Shown: positions 9,936 through 17,800 of the stretch, one piece after another | How the letters are laid out: each line of letters opens with the position of its first letter | Numbering within the stretch: position 1 is the first letter of the stretch | Assembly (NCBI RefSeq): GCF_009932725.1 | Contig: NZ_BLJU01000005.1 | Location: 1 to 64,000, forward strand | From: Pseudomonas yangonensis | GTDB lineage: Bacteria > Pseudomonadota > Gammaproteobacteria > Pseudomonadales > Pseudomonadaceae | DNA: 64,000 bases | Direction of reading: 5' to 3' | Translations under genes and position numbers: made by a program | The notes under the pieces: model-generated | Told to the model about the DNA's origin: nothing | Seen by the model: only the letters and a program-made list of their open reading frames with translations | Database searches by the model: none

Positions 9936-10790
9936 TTATGCCAGTACCCGCTTATCCTGAAGCCACAGCTCGAAGGCATGGCTCTGTGGCAAGCCGTCCT
10001 TCGCCGCGTAATAGACCAATCGAAGATGGCGATCTTCGTCAACGGTCAGCGTGGCGTGCTCGAACACCACATCTCCAACCGCCTCGATCTTCAAATGGCG
10101 GATTCCGTGGCAAGGGCCATGGACGTCCTGCTGCCGCCACCAGCTCTTGAATTCCGGCGAGGCCTTTTCCAAATCTTTTACCAACGCGGCGATATCGGGA
10201 TCCTGGGTAGCGCGTACGAAGTCGCGGCGAAAGCTGGAAAGGATCTGCAGCGCCTGTTCATTCCAAGGGTTGAACAGTTCACGAATGACCGGGCTGGTAA
10301 ACAGCATCCACAGCAGATTACGGCAGTCCGCCGTATGAGAAGAGAAGCCGAACAACCGATCCGCAGCCGCGTTCCAGGCCAATACATCCCAGCGCAGATT
10401 GAGCACATAGGCCGGCCTCAACGGTAGGTCGTCCATCAATCGATGAATCAGCGCCGGAACCTTGCACCAAGTCTTACCCGGCTCAGGCGGCAGGCGCTGG
10501 TGAGCAAGCAGAAACAGGTGTCGACGCTCGGTAGCGTCCAGCTTGAGCGTGCGCGAAAGGTTGTCGAGAAAGGTCGCGGAAACACTGATATCTCGCCCTT
10601 GCTCCAGCCAGGTATACCAGGACAATCCCACCCCGGCCAACGCCGCAACCTCCTCACGACGCAACCCTGGCGTACGCCGCCGGCTTCCGACGGGCAGGCC
10701 CACCTCCTCCGGTGAAATGCGCTCGCGGCGGCTACGCAGGAATTCGGCCAGTTCTATTCGCGTGCGTTCAGCTGTACGAGGTGCGCTCAT
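9936..10790 (-). CDS. XRE-family regulator with MmyB-like ligand domain
   Basis: Cytoplasmic DNA-binding protein of 284 residues. An N-terminal helix-turn-helix (about 35-90, with GLRREEVAALAGVGLSWYTWLEQ) is followed by the MmyB/PAS-like ligand domain. The family signatures RPAYVLNLRWDVLAWNAAADRLFG and NLLWMLF are present. These regulators commonly control a neighbouring oxidoreductase or exporter. The nearest candidate is the MFS exporter at 11404, on the opposite strand, with an asparagine-synthetase relic between them. AGGT precedes the ATG. Confidence 0.85.
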   Translation of the reverse strand: MSAPRTAERTRIELAEFLRSRRERISPEEVGLPVGSRRRTPGLRREEVAALAGVGLSWYTWLEQGRDISVSATFLDNLSRTLKLDATERRHLFLLAHQRLPPEPGKTWCKVPALIHRLMDDLPLRPAYVLNLRWDVLAWNAAADRLFGFSSHTADCRNLLWMLFTSPVIRELFNPWNEQALQILSSFRRDFVRATQDPDIAALVKDLEKASPEFKSWWRQQDVHGPCHGIRHLKIEAVGDVVFEHATLTVDEDRHLRLVYYAAKDGLPQSHAFELWLQDKRVLA

Positions 10791-10961
10791 TCAATTACCT
10801 CAAGTACTAGGATAAACAGTCAAATTGTACCCCCTACAAATCACGATAAAAATAGTCCGCCCGGCCGCAGTTACCCGTGGGCTGGGCTTTCGCTTATGAC
10901 GCGCAGAGAGACGCGCTATCAACTGGCTAAGGAATCAAACGATGCTGCAAAGCGCTTTCGG

Positions 10962-11319
10962 GACCAATGCATGGCCTTCGGGGTTGAAGTGCGAACGCCC
11001 CTTTGTAATCAGCGCCTGGTCGAGATCGCCTTCAGTGTTCCAGGGCGATGAAGGCCCGGCAGCTGGGAGAACAGCACCCTGCTCACCGCGACCTGCTGCT
11101 GGAATCGATCCGCGAGCGTCAAGAGTCCCTACCCCTCGCCCCTGGATCCAGCCTACGAGCAGGTGCTGCTTGACGCCCTTGCTCCATAGCGGCCGTATCC
11201 AGCAAACCCTGGCCAAGTCGTTTAGCAGCGTTTCGCCCATTAATGAGCGCACGGGCATGGAGCTGGCGGTCGGCCTCAACACCTGGCTGAACGAGTACGA
11301 CGTCGACCTCGAACTCTAG
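10962..11319 (+). pseudogene. Decayed C-terminal fragment of an asparagine synthetase (AsnB-type)
   Basis: Three reading frames give consecutive pieces of the glutamine-hydrolysing asparagine synthetase C terminus. First comes MAFGVEVRTPLCNQRLVEIAF (frame starting 10962, stop at 11049), where intact enzymes have S-M-A-x-x-V-E-x-R-x-P-F-x-D-x-R-L. Next is MKARQLG...RDLLLESIRER (from 11048), then SPYPSPLDPAYEQ (from about 11124). The last piece is LAVGLNTWLNEYDVDLEL with a stop at 11317-11319. At least two frameshifts are needed and the N-terminal amidotransferase and most of the synthetase domain are missing, so this is a relic. Confidence 0.72.
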
Positions 11320-11403
11320 TCCCCAACCGGATGTGGCCCGGTGCGGGGCCGCATCCCTTCGCCGTACCACCCACGCGTTCCTGCAACGCAAGCGAGTCCA
11401 AGC

Positions 11404-12597
11404 ATGCACACACCCAACCAATCACCCATCTACCTCATAGCGCTGGGGGCCTTCGCCCTTGGCATGGCCTCCTACGTCACCGCCGGGTTGATCCCGATGA
11501 TCGAGGCCTCGTTCGCGGTTTCCGTCGCGGTGGCCGCGCAGCTGGTCACCGCGTTCACCCTGGCCTACGGCCTGGGTTCGCCGATCTTCGTTGCCCTGAC
11601 GCCGGCGCATCGCCAGCGCGCCGGCCTGCTGCTGGCCCTGGGGCTGTTCGTCATCGCCAACGCCGCCAGTGCGATGGCCGAGAGTTTCACCGCACTGATG
11701 ATCTGGCGCGCCATCGCGGGTATCGGCGCGGGTGTCTACCTGGCCATGGGCATCGGCGCCTCGGCCGCGGTATCCGCCCCGGAGCGCCGCGGCAAAGCCA
11801 TCGCCATCATCATGGGTGGCATGGCCAGCGGCGTGGTGCTCGGCGTGCCGCTCAGCCTGCTGATCGCCGAACAGCTCGGCTGGCAGGCCGCCCTGTGGCT
11901 GGTCAGCCTGCTCGGTTTGGTAGCCTTCTTCGGCTTGCTGCTGAAGCTCCCTTCCCTGCCGGCGGCCACCGCCACCACGCTGGGCCAGAAGCTGGCGATC
12001 CTCGGCGACAGCCATGTGCTGGTCATCCTGCTGGTATCGCTGCTGGCCGCCATCGCCAGCCTGGGCATGTACACCTTCATCGCCCCGCTGCTGGCTGACC
12101 CGGCCTACGGCGCGGTGCGTTCGGTCACGCCCTATCTGTGGGTCTGGGGTATCGGCGGTGTGCTGGGCAGCTTCCTGATCGGCCCGCTGGTGGATCGCAT
12201 CAAAGGCCCGGTGCTGACCTTCGCCATCATGCTGATCCTCGCCGTTTCGCTGTTCGTTCTGCCGCTCGCGGCGACCCTCAACACCTGGCTGGTGATGCTG
12301 CCCATCACCCTGTGGGGCGCGGTCGGCTGGGCGCTGCAAGTGCCGCAGAATAACGAGCTGATCCTGGCGCGCCAGGACCAGGGTGACGGCAACCTGGCCA
12401 TCGCCCTGAACGAGTCGGCGCTCTACCTGGGCAGCGCTATCGGCGCCGCGGCGGGCGGCCTTGTTCTGTTGTTGCAAATGCCCAGCTGGACCCTGGCCGC
12501 CAGTGCTGGTGGTGTCGCAGCCCTTGGCGCCCTGCTGCAAATCATCAACCTGCGTCGCCGGCCAACCTGGAGCGGCGATGTGCAAACCACTCCCTAG
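11404..12597 (+). CDS. MFS transporter, DHA1/AraJ-like exporter
   Basis: Inner-membrane proton-coupled transporter of 397 residues with about 12 hydrophobic segments. LVTAFTLAYGLGSPIF, a motif A-like PERRGKAIA loop and PQNNELILA are typical of the DHA1 family of sugar/drug efflux proteins. I chose the ATG at 11404 (MHTPNQSPIY) because translation upstream of it is not membrane-like. It runs toward the divergently oriented XRE regulator's side of the locus. Its end sits on the truncated dehydratase gene of the other strand, overlapping by 4 bases. The substrate is unknown. Confidence 0.85.
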   Translation: MHTPNQSPIYLIALGAFALGMASYVTAGLIPMIEASFAVSVAVAAQLVTAFTLAYGLGSPIFVALTPAHRQRAGLLLALGLFVIANAASAMAESFTALMIWRAIAGIGAGVYLAMGIGASAAVSAPERRGKAIAIIMGGMASGVVLGVPLSLLIAEQLGWQAALWLVSLLGLVAFFGLLLKLPSLPAATATTLGQKLAILGDSHVLVILLVSLLAAIASLGMYTFIAPLLADPAYGAVRSVTPYLWVWGIGGVLGSFLIGPLVDRIKGPVLTFAIMLILAVSLFVLPLAATLNTWLVMLPITLWGAVGWALQVPQNNELILARQDQGDGNLAIALNESALYLGSAIGAAAGGLVLLLQMPSWTLAASAGGVAALGALLQIINLRRRPTWSGDVQTTP

Positions 12598-12677
12598 CGG
12601 GCCCCGGTCATGTTGGCATGACCCTCGATACGTTTTGCTGCGGCAACCACATCGTCATAGGACGGAGCATTGATCAT
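12594..12677 (-). pseudogene. Truncated N terminus of a PLP threonine/serine-dehydratase-type enzyme
   Basis: Directly downstream of the cyclodeaminase-family gene, after GAGAGAG, an ATG opens 27 codons (MINAPSYDDVVAAAKRIEGH...). They match the start of threonine ammonia-lyase/serine racemase-type fold-type II PLP enzymes (x-Y-D-D-V-x-A-A-x-x-R-I-x-x-H). Homology ends abruptly after NMT, where P-V-L-T-S would be expected, and a stop follows at 12594-12596 inside the MFS end. The gene is therefore cut by a deletion or rearrangement junction. Threonine, L-threo- or erythro-3-hydroxyaspartate dehydratase are all possible origins. Confidence 0.6.
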
Positions 12678-12696
12678 TTGAGGTCTCTCTCATCAG

Positions 12697-13668
12697 TTAC
12701 CATGGCCAGACAACGCTGGTGCCTGTACCGGCAGCAGAAGCTTTCTGGAAAATGAGCCGCGCCACGGTCAGGTCTTGCAGCGCGAGTCCGGTCATGTCGA
12801 ATACGGTGATGTCGGAATCCGCCCGGTCAAAGGTGACCTTGCCAGTAAGCAGATCCCCAAGTTCTACGCACGCGGTGTCCGGCGCCCATTGCAGTTCGCC
12901 AAGGCTTCGCGCCTGTTGAAGGTCGTCGACGATCAGACGACTCTCTTGTAGCAACCCTTCGGGCAATTCACGCTTTCCATGCGTGTCAGCGCCGACACAG
13001 TTGATGTGCGTGCCAGGCCGGACAGCATCTTTGTCGAACAAGGGGCCGCTGCCTGGGGTGGCAGTGATCACTACATCGCTTTGAGCAACGGCAGCGTTCG
13101 CGTCGGTTGCGCAGTGAATCTGGCATCGCTGCTCGAACTGGGCCTCAAAGGCAAAATCCGGCTTGCGATCCGCGGAGACGTATTTGACGTAGCGCAGATG
13201 GCGCAGTGTGCGTAGAGCGAACGTAAGTTGCGATCTCGCCTGAACGCCGGTGCCGAACACGGTGACCTGCTCACTATCGGGACGAGCAAGAGCGTGCAGC
13301 CCGAGCGCTCCTGCAGCCCCCGTGCGTACGGTGGTTATGGTGTTTCCGTCGATAACGCATAGTGGGCGACCGGTGGCAGGATCGAATAGCAAGATGGTGG
13401 CTTGATGCGGCTCCCCTCCCCTCAGGCGGTTCGACGGCCAGAAGCCAGCCGCCTTCAGACCGAGAAGGCCTTGAGATTGCACATCGCCTGACTTGATCCC
13501 GAATATGCCGCCCGTGATCAAGGGCTCGCGCACCACCGGAAACACGCGACCTTCGCGCCCGCTGTGCAGGGCGAAGGCTTCCCGCACCGCGTCGAGAACG
13601 TCATCGGAAAGGAGCAAAGCGTCGACGGTGTTTTTGTCGACAAGCAAAAGACTCGCATCACTTCGCAT
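12697..13668 (-). CDS. Ornithine cyclodeaminase/mu-crystallin family NAD(P)-dependent enzyme
   Basis: 323 residues from ATG 13668. A Rossmann motif VFGTGVQARSQL lies near the middle, with GIKSGDVQ and GLLGLKAAGFWP before it. Family activities include ornithine cyclodeaminase, alanine dehydrogenase, L-arginine dehydrogenase (DauB) and iminosuccinate reductase (BhcD). The start lies inside the end of the YheO-type regulator gene (11-base overlap), so the two are co-translated. A truncated dehydratase gene follows. With a hydroxyaspartate dehydratase-like gene nearby, imine reduction to an L-amino acid is a reasonable inference; the substrate is not determined. Confidence 0.85.
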   Translation of the reverse strand: MRSDASLLLVDKNTVDALLLSDDVLDAVREAFALHSGREGRVFPVVREPLITGGIFGIKSGDVQSQGLLGLKAAGFWPSNRLRGGEPHQATILLFDPATGRPLCVIDGNTITTVRTGAAGALGLHALARPDSEQVTVFGTGVQARSQLTFALRTLRHLRYVKYVSADRKPDFAFEAQFEQRCQIHCATDANAAVAQSDVVITATPGSGPLFDKDAVRPGTHINCVGADTHGKRELPEGLLQESRLIVDDLQQARSLGELQWAPDTACVELGDLLTGKVTFDRADSDITVFDMTGLALQDLTVARLIFQKASAAGTGTSVVWPW

Positions 13669-14335
13669 AGCCGTACACCGAAGCACGAGAAACGCCCAAG
13701 TGAGCTGCGGTCGTTTCCATCGCTCGACGCAGATCGAGCAGACCGGCCGTCTTGAGCTCCTGGACTAACGCACGGCGATCGCTGGCTTTGAGTGCCCGTG
13801 GCGTAGTGGCCAGACTCGCTGCGTATTGGTCGATAAAGGCGCGGATGGCCTCTGAGCCGGTGGGGTCGAGCGTCTCGCTGGTAACCGAGTCAGTCTGCGT
13901 TGCAGCGAACTGATTCAACATTCCCTGAAAACCCTGGAACATTGTGAGGTCTATGTTCATGCATAGAGCGGCGATATATCGCCCTTCCGAATCCTTGATG
14001 CCGATTGACGTGCTCTTGACCTGACGGCCATCGGAGAATCGGTTCGGGTAGTTGGCGATCACTTGCTCGAAGTCGGGATCCATGATGCGGGCCAATCCAA
14101 GCTCGGTGGCGGGACAGCCAACTTCCCGACCAGACAGATTGTTATGGATCGCCAGCAGTGCGTGAGAAGGATCCAACAGATCGTGCACCACCACTTCGCA
14201 GAACGGAGCGAAAGTCTTGGCGAGCCCGTCTGCGACCTGTTTGATTTGTTCCAGCAGGCACTGCTGTTCGTGAGTTCGTTTGATCATGCGCCAGGGTCCA
14301 TCGTTGTTTTTGACAGAATGTCCAGTGTTAGACAT
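13658..14335 (-). CDS. YheO/DauR-type transcriptional regulator (PAS-like + HTH)
   Basis: 225 residues. The N-terminal YheO PAS-like sensor (about residues 20-135) has FCEVVVHDLLDPSHALLAI and KSTSIGIKDSEGRYIAALC. The C-terminal DauR-type helix-turn-helix (about 170-225) has TAAHLGVSRASVYGYAK. DauR of P. aeruginosa represses D-arginine catabolic genes that include a cyclodeaminase-family dehydrogenase, and here too the next gene is of that family. GCGAGG precedes the ATG at 14335. A 30-bp inverted repeat spans the start codon, which suggests autoregulation. An internal ATG at 14287 is less likely. Confidence 0.85.
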   Translation of the reverse strand: MSNTGHSVKNNDGPWRMIKRTHEQQCLLEQIKQVADGLAKTFAPFCEVVVHDLLDPSHALLAIHNNLSGREVGCPATELGLARIMDPDFEQVIANYPNRFSDGRQVKSTSIGIKDSEGRYIAALCMNIDLTMFQGFQGMLNQFAATQTDSVTSETLDPTGSEAIRAFIDQYAASLATTPRALKASDRRALVQELKTAGLLDLRRAMETTAAHLGVSRASVYGYAK

Positions 14336-14341
14336 TTTGTC
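14312..14341. promoter_or_regulatory. 30-bp inverted repeat over the regulator start codon (operator)
   Basis: GACAGAATGTC, 8 bases, then GACATTTTGTC: the arms match at 10 of 11 positions as an inverted repeat. The right arm contains the ATG of the YheO-type regulator. A bound protein would block both transcript elongation and ribosome entry, so autorepression is the simplest reading. Confidence 0.6.
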
Positions 14342-14392
14342 AACCTCGCAACGCGCGGGATCCTGGCGCCGCCTTCATCCCGGCAAGTCCGG

Positions 14393-15313
14393 TTACCTCC
14401 AGGGCACGGGATCGAGCGCTTGCCTGCAAGCCTCAATGAACAGTCGCAGCCGCGCGGATGCGCCTTTACGGGTTGGGGTCAGGGCGAACACCGGAGCCTG
14501 TTCCATATGCCAGTCGGGGAGAAGGCGAACCAAGCGTCCTGAAGCGATCAGCGGCCCGGCTTCCCACTCAGAGCGCGCCATGATGCCAAGGCCGTCCAAA
14601 GCCCACTGCGTAACAGCCATACCATCGTTGGAAGACAGAGGCCCAGCCACGCGGATCGAAACCTCATTGCGAGGTTTTTTTCTCGTTCCACGTCCGGGTA
14701 TGAACCGCCAGCGCGTCAAGTCTTCATCGTTTTCCTTCAGACACAGGCAAGTCTGGTTGGCCAGCTGCATTGGATGCGACAGCGGCTCTTTCAAACGGGC
14801 AACGAATGCGGGGCTTGCGCACAAAACTCGGTCATTAGGCGCCAGCATGTGGCCGACCCAGGAAGAATCATTCAACTCACCGATGTGGATCACCACGTCA
14901 TGTGTCGCCGCGTCACGAAGCGGGTTGTCGCATAGATTCAAAGCGATATTCAGGGACGGGTGAGTCAGGTGTAGGTCCCGCACGATACGGGCCATGTATT
15001 GGCGTCCGAAACCGAACGGAGCGACCACACGAAGCCGGCCTGCCATCGATCGGGCTTCGCCGCCAATGCGCTCCGGAAGTGCCTCGATTCGGTCGAGCAC
15101 TTCGACAGCCTCCTCCAGCAACCGACGGCCCTCATCGGTGAAGGTGATCCCGCGGGCTCCGCGCACCGCCAGATGCACGCCAAGCGTTTCCTCCAGACGC
15201 CTGAGACGCACTGTCAGAGCAGGGGGCGTCAGATCCAACAGGCGGGCCGCACTTGCCAGCGAACCGCCACTGCCGAGCGCCCGGATCATGCGAAGGTCAT
15301 CGAAGCTAATCAT
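14393..15313 (-). CDS. LysR-type transcriptional regulator
   Basis: 306 residues. The winged helix at residues 1-60 contains GSLASAARLLDLTPPALTVRLRRLEETLGV, and a LysR substrate-binding domain follows (about 90-295). It is divergent from the hydroxyaspartate-dehydratase-like gene at 15406 with 92 bases between, which is the classical arrangement for a LysR activator. An interrupted TTAA repeat lies in that gap. It probably controls the 15406-17552 pair, sensing the amino-acid substrate or its oxo product. Confidence 0.88.
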   Translation of the reverse strand: MISFDDLRMIRALGSGGSLASAARLLDLTPPALTVRLRRLEETLGVHLAVRGARGITFTDEGRRLLEEAVEVLDRIEALPERIGGEARSMAGRLRVVAPFGFGRQYMARIVRDLHLTHPSLNIALNLCDNPLRDAATHDVVIHIGELNDSSWVGHMLAPNDRVLCASPAFVARLKEPLSHPMQLANQTCLCLKENDEDLTRWRFIPGRGTRKKPRNEVSIRVAGPLSSNDGMAVTQWALDGLGIMARSEWEAGPLIASGRLVRLLPDWHMEQAPVFALTPTRKGASARLRLFIEACRQALDPVPWR

Positions 15314-15335
15314 TAAATCAGCCTTAATCCTGAAG

Positions 15336-15349
15336 TTAAACCTGGTTAA
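15336..15349. promoter_or_regulatory. TTAA-N6-TTAA inverted repeat, candidate LysR site
   Basis: TTAA ACCTGG TTAA lies in the 92-base gap between the divergent LysR gene and the dehydratase-like gene. It fits the loose LysR rule of an AT-rich interrupted dyad. Support is positional only. Confidence 0.35.
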
Positions 15350-15405
15350 CCGCAGATGCTACATCCACCTATACAGTTGCGACACCAGTTTCCGGAGGCC
15401 ACCCG

Positions 15406-16539
15406 ATGATCACAATCAAAGAGCTGAACACGCCTGCTGCCGTCATTGACACGCTACGGATGCAGAACAACATCAATCGTATGCAGAAGCACATCGATGC
15501 TTTGGGGGTGCGCTTCCGTCCGCACGTGAAAACCACTAAATGCCTACCTGTGGTACAGGCCCAGATCGCTGCCGGTGCGAAAGGCATCACCGTCTCAACC
15601 CTCAAAGAAGCCGAACATTTTTTCGAGGCGGGCCTTACCGACATTTTGTATGCCGTCGGAATGGTATCGAGCAAACTTCCTCAAGCGCTGACACTTCGCC
15701 AGCGCGGTTGTGATCTCAAGATCGTCGCTGACAACGTCTCCGCCGCTCGGGAAATCGTCAGGTTCGGCAAAGCCCATGGCGTCGTGTTCGAAGTCTGGAT
15801 CGAGATCGACACCGACGGCCACCGCTCGGGCATCAAGCCCGAGGAAGACACTCTGCTCGAAGTAGCCCGTGAGCTAAGCGACGGGGGCATGCAAGTGGGG
15901 GGCGTTATGACTCATGCCGGGTCGAGCTACGACTACGATAACCATGCCGCGCTGCTGCGCATTGCCGAGCAGGAGCGCGCTGGTGCCGTGCGGGCAGCAA
16001 AAAGGTTGCGCGAAGCTGGCCTGCCATGCCCCCTGGTAAGCGTAGGCTCAACGCCAACGGCTTTGGCCGCCGAGAATCTCCAGGGTGTGGACGAGGTGCG
16101 GGCCGGCGTTTACGTGTTCTTCGATCTGGTAATGCATAACGTGGGCGTGTGCAGCACCAGCGACATCGCATTGAGTGTTCTCACGACTGTTATTGGCCAT
16201 CAGCAAGAAAAAGGATGGGCGATCGTCGACGCGGGGTGGATGGCAATGAGCCGTGACCGCGGCACGCAAAAGCAAAGGCATGACTTCGGTTTTGGCCAGG
16301 TGTGCACGGAAGACGGAGAAGTTCTGGACGGCTACATCCTCAGCAGCGCCAACCAGGAGCACGGAATCATCTCCCGCAGCGGCACGCCCGATGGCGACAT
16401 GGCAGCACGTTTTCCTATCGGAACACGACTGCGCATCCTTCCTAATCACGCATGCGCAACGGGCGCGCAACACCCGGTGTATCACGCGCAACTGCCCGAT
16501 GGCAGCACCGCCACCTGGCCTCGTTTCTACGGTTGGTGA
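15406..16539 (+). CDS. D-threo-3-hydroxyaspartate dehydratase / D-threonine aldolase-like PLP enzyme
   Basis: 377 residues, alanine-racemase-like fold-type III PLP enzyme of the DSD1 family. The PLP lysine motif is RPHVKTTK (about residues 39-46). The THAGSSYDYD loop and SVGSTPTAL phosphate-binding segment follow. The C-terminal divalent-metal pair is in NHACATG (His-x-Cys). Full length and the style of these motifs fit D-serine / D-threo-3-hydroxyaspartate dehydratases, which eliminate water and ammonia to give pyruvate or oxaloacetate. Aldolase activity on the same substrates is the main alternative. The asparaginase gene follows after 14 bases, so the two form an operon. Confidence 0.82.
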   Translation: MITIKELNTPAAVIDTLRMQNNINRMQKHIDALGVRFRPHVKTTKCLPVVQAQIAAGAKGITVSTLKEAEHFFEAGLTDILYAVGMVSSKLPQALTLRQRGCDLKIVADNVSAAREIVRFGKAHGVVFEVWIEIDTDGHRSGIKPEEDTLLEVARELSDGGMQVGGVMTHAGSSYDYDNHAALLRIAEQERAGAVRAAKRLREAGLPCPLVSVGSTPTALAAENLQGVDEVRAGVYVFFDLVMHNVGVCSTSDIALSVLTTVIGHQQEKGWAIVDAGWMAMSRDRGTQKQRHDFGFGQVCTEDGEVLDGYILSSANQEHGIISRSGTPDGDMAARFPIGTRLRILPNHACATGAQHPVYHAQLPDGSTATWPRFYGW

Positions 16540-16553
16540 TAGGAGCCTATGCG

Positions 16554-17552
16554 ATGACGACTACTTCTTTTTCCGGCGCTCGCCGCTATATCGCAGTACT
16601 TGGAACAGGCGGCACCATCGCAGGTTCCTCGGCCCAGGCGGGGGCCAATCTCGGCTACACCGCCGGGACAGTGCCGGTAAGTACCTTGGTCGATGGGATC
16701 GAGGTGCCGGATGGTTTCATCCTTCACACAGAGCAGGTCGCGCAACTGGATAGCAAGGACATGGACCTGGACACCTGGCATGCCTTGCAACTGCGCTGCG
16801 AACACTGGCTGGCACAGGACGAGGTGGCCGGATTGGTCATTACCCACGGCACGGATACCATCGAGGAAACATCGTTTTTCCTGCACTCGGTGCTTCAGTC
16901 GCCGAAGCCCGTCGTTCTTACGTGCGCAATGCGGCCGGCGACCTCGTCGAATGCCGACGGGCCGCAGAACTTGCGGGACGCGCTGGCGGTGGCTACTGCC
17001 GCTGACGCAACCGGCGTGGTCGTAGTGTGCGCCGGCGAGGTGCACTGCGCGACTGACGTTCGCAAGGTGCATCCCTACCGCCTCAATGCATTTGGTTCCG
17101 GTGACGCCGGACCGATCGCCTATGTGGAGGAAGGCAAGGTACGGTTGTTACGCAGCTGGCCATACGAGGGTATGCCGGAGCCAAAAAGTGACCGCAAATC
17201 CCTGCCGGCCGGCGATAGATGGCATCGTGTCGAGATCGTTCTAAGCCATGCCGGCGCTCGCAGCGACCTGATCGACGGGCTTATCCGCGAACGGCAAGAC
17301 GGGCATCCTGAAGCGGTGGCAGGGATCGTGCTGGCGGCGACGGGCAATGGTGGGGTTCATCACGTGCTGGAACAAGCGGCACTTCGCGCTCAGGCCGCTG
17401 GCATTGTAGTGCTCGTGGCAACCCGCTGTGCCGAAGGGCGCATCATCCCCGCTCCGGATTCGCTGCTGCCGATGGCTGTTGATCTGTCACCTGTGAAGGC
17501 CAGGATCGCGTTGCTTTTGCAGCTCCGAGATAAAGTCAAAACCAGCCATTGA
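16554..17552 (+). CDS. L-asparaginase family amidohydrolase, cytoplasmic type
   Basis: 332 residues from ATG 16554, with AGGAG 8 bases upstream. Both family threonine signatures are present: VLGTGGTIAGS near the N terminus and VITHGTDTIEET near residue 100. The proton-relay lysine usual in TCAMRP-D-x-x-S-x-D-G is not obvious: the segment reads CAMRPATSSNADGP. There is no signal peptide, so it is probably cytoplasmic. Hydrolysis of asparagine (or a related amide) would feed aspartate and ammonia beside the hydroxyaspartate-type enzymes. Confidence 0.88.
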   Translation: MTTTSFSGARRYIAVLGTGGTIAGSSAQAGANLGYTAGTVPVSTLVDGIEVPDGFILHTEQVAQLDSKDMDLDTWHALQLRCEHWLAQDEVAGLVITHGTDTIEETSFFLHSVLQSPKPVVLTCAMRPATSSNADGPQNLRDALAVATAADATGVVVVCAGEVHCATDVRKVHPYRLNAFGSGDAGPIAYVEEGKVRLLRSWPYEGMPEPKSDRKSLPAGDRWHRVEIVLSHAGARSDLIDGLIRERQDGHPEAVAGIVLAATGNGGVHHVLEQAALRAQAAGIVVLVATRCAEGRIIPAPDSLLPMAVDLSPVKARIALLLQLRDKVKTSH

Positions 17553-17773
17553 GCCAATGCTTAACTCGATGCTTCCAGGCCACAACCTGGGCACCTGAGG
17601 AACGGTGAGAGAAGTCGCAAGACAGCATTGGTGGATCGAGCAGGCGGCACGCTATCGGCGCTGCCGCCCTCCGGATAAGTGTCGGATCATGCAGGCCGTA
17701 CCGCGTGCTGGCCAAGCCAGTGTGTCTAAGGCATGGGCGATGCAACAGAACCGGCCAAGAGCCGGACGGGCCG

Positions 17774-17800
17774 GTGAGCACAACCCTATCGTGTGCTCAC
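17774..17800. terminator. 9-bp hairpin at the LysR stop, between convergent genes
   Basis: GTGAGCACA / TGTGCTCAC perfect stem with a 9-base loop. It spans the stop codon of the minus-strand LysR gene, opposite the end of the asparaginase unit. No T run follows on either strand, so it is at best a weak or Rho-assisted terminator. The rest of 17553-17785 shows nothing recognisable. Confidence 0.35.

Noticed and set aside
15406..16539. Assigning the enzyme as BhcC of the beta-hydroxyaspartate cycle
   Set aside because: It shares the fold, but the wording around the PLP lysine and the His-x-Cys metal site fits D-threo-3-hydroxyaspartate dehydratase-type DSD1 enzymes better, and BhcA is absent.
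17553..17785. Small gene between asparaginase and LysR
   Set aside because: Frames of 74-81 codons exist but show no family pattern, start site or signal peptide.
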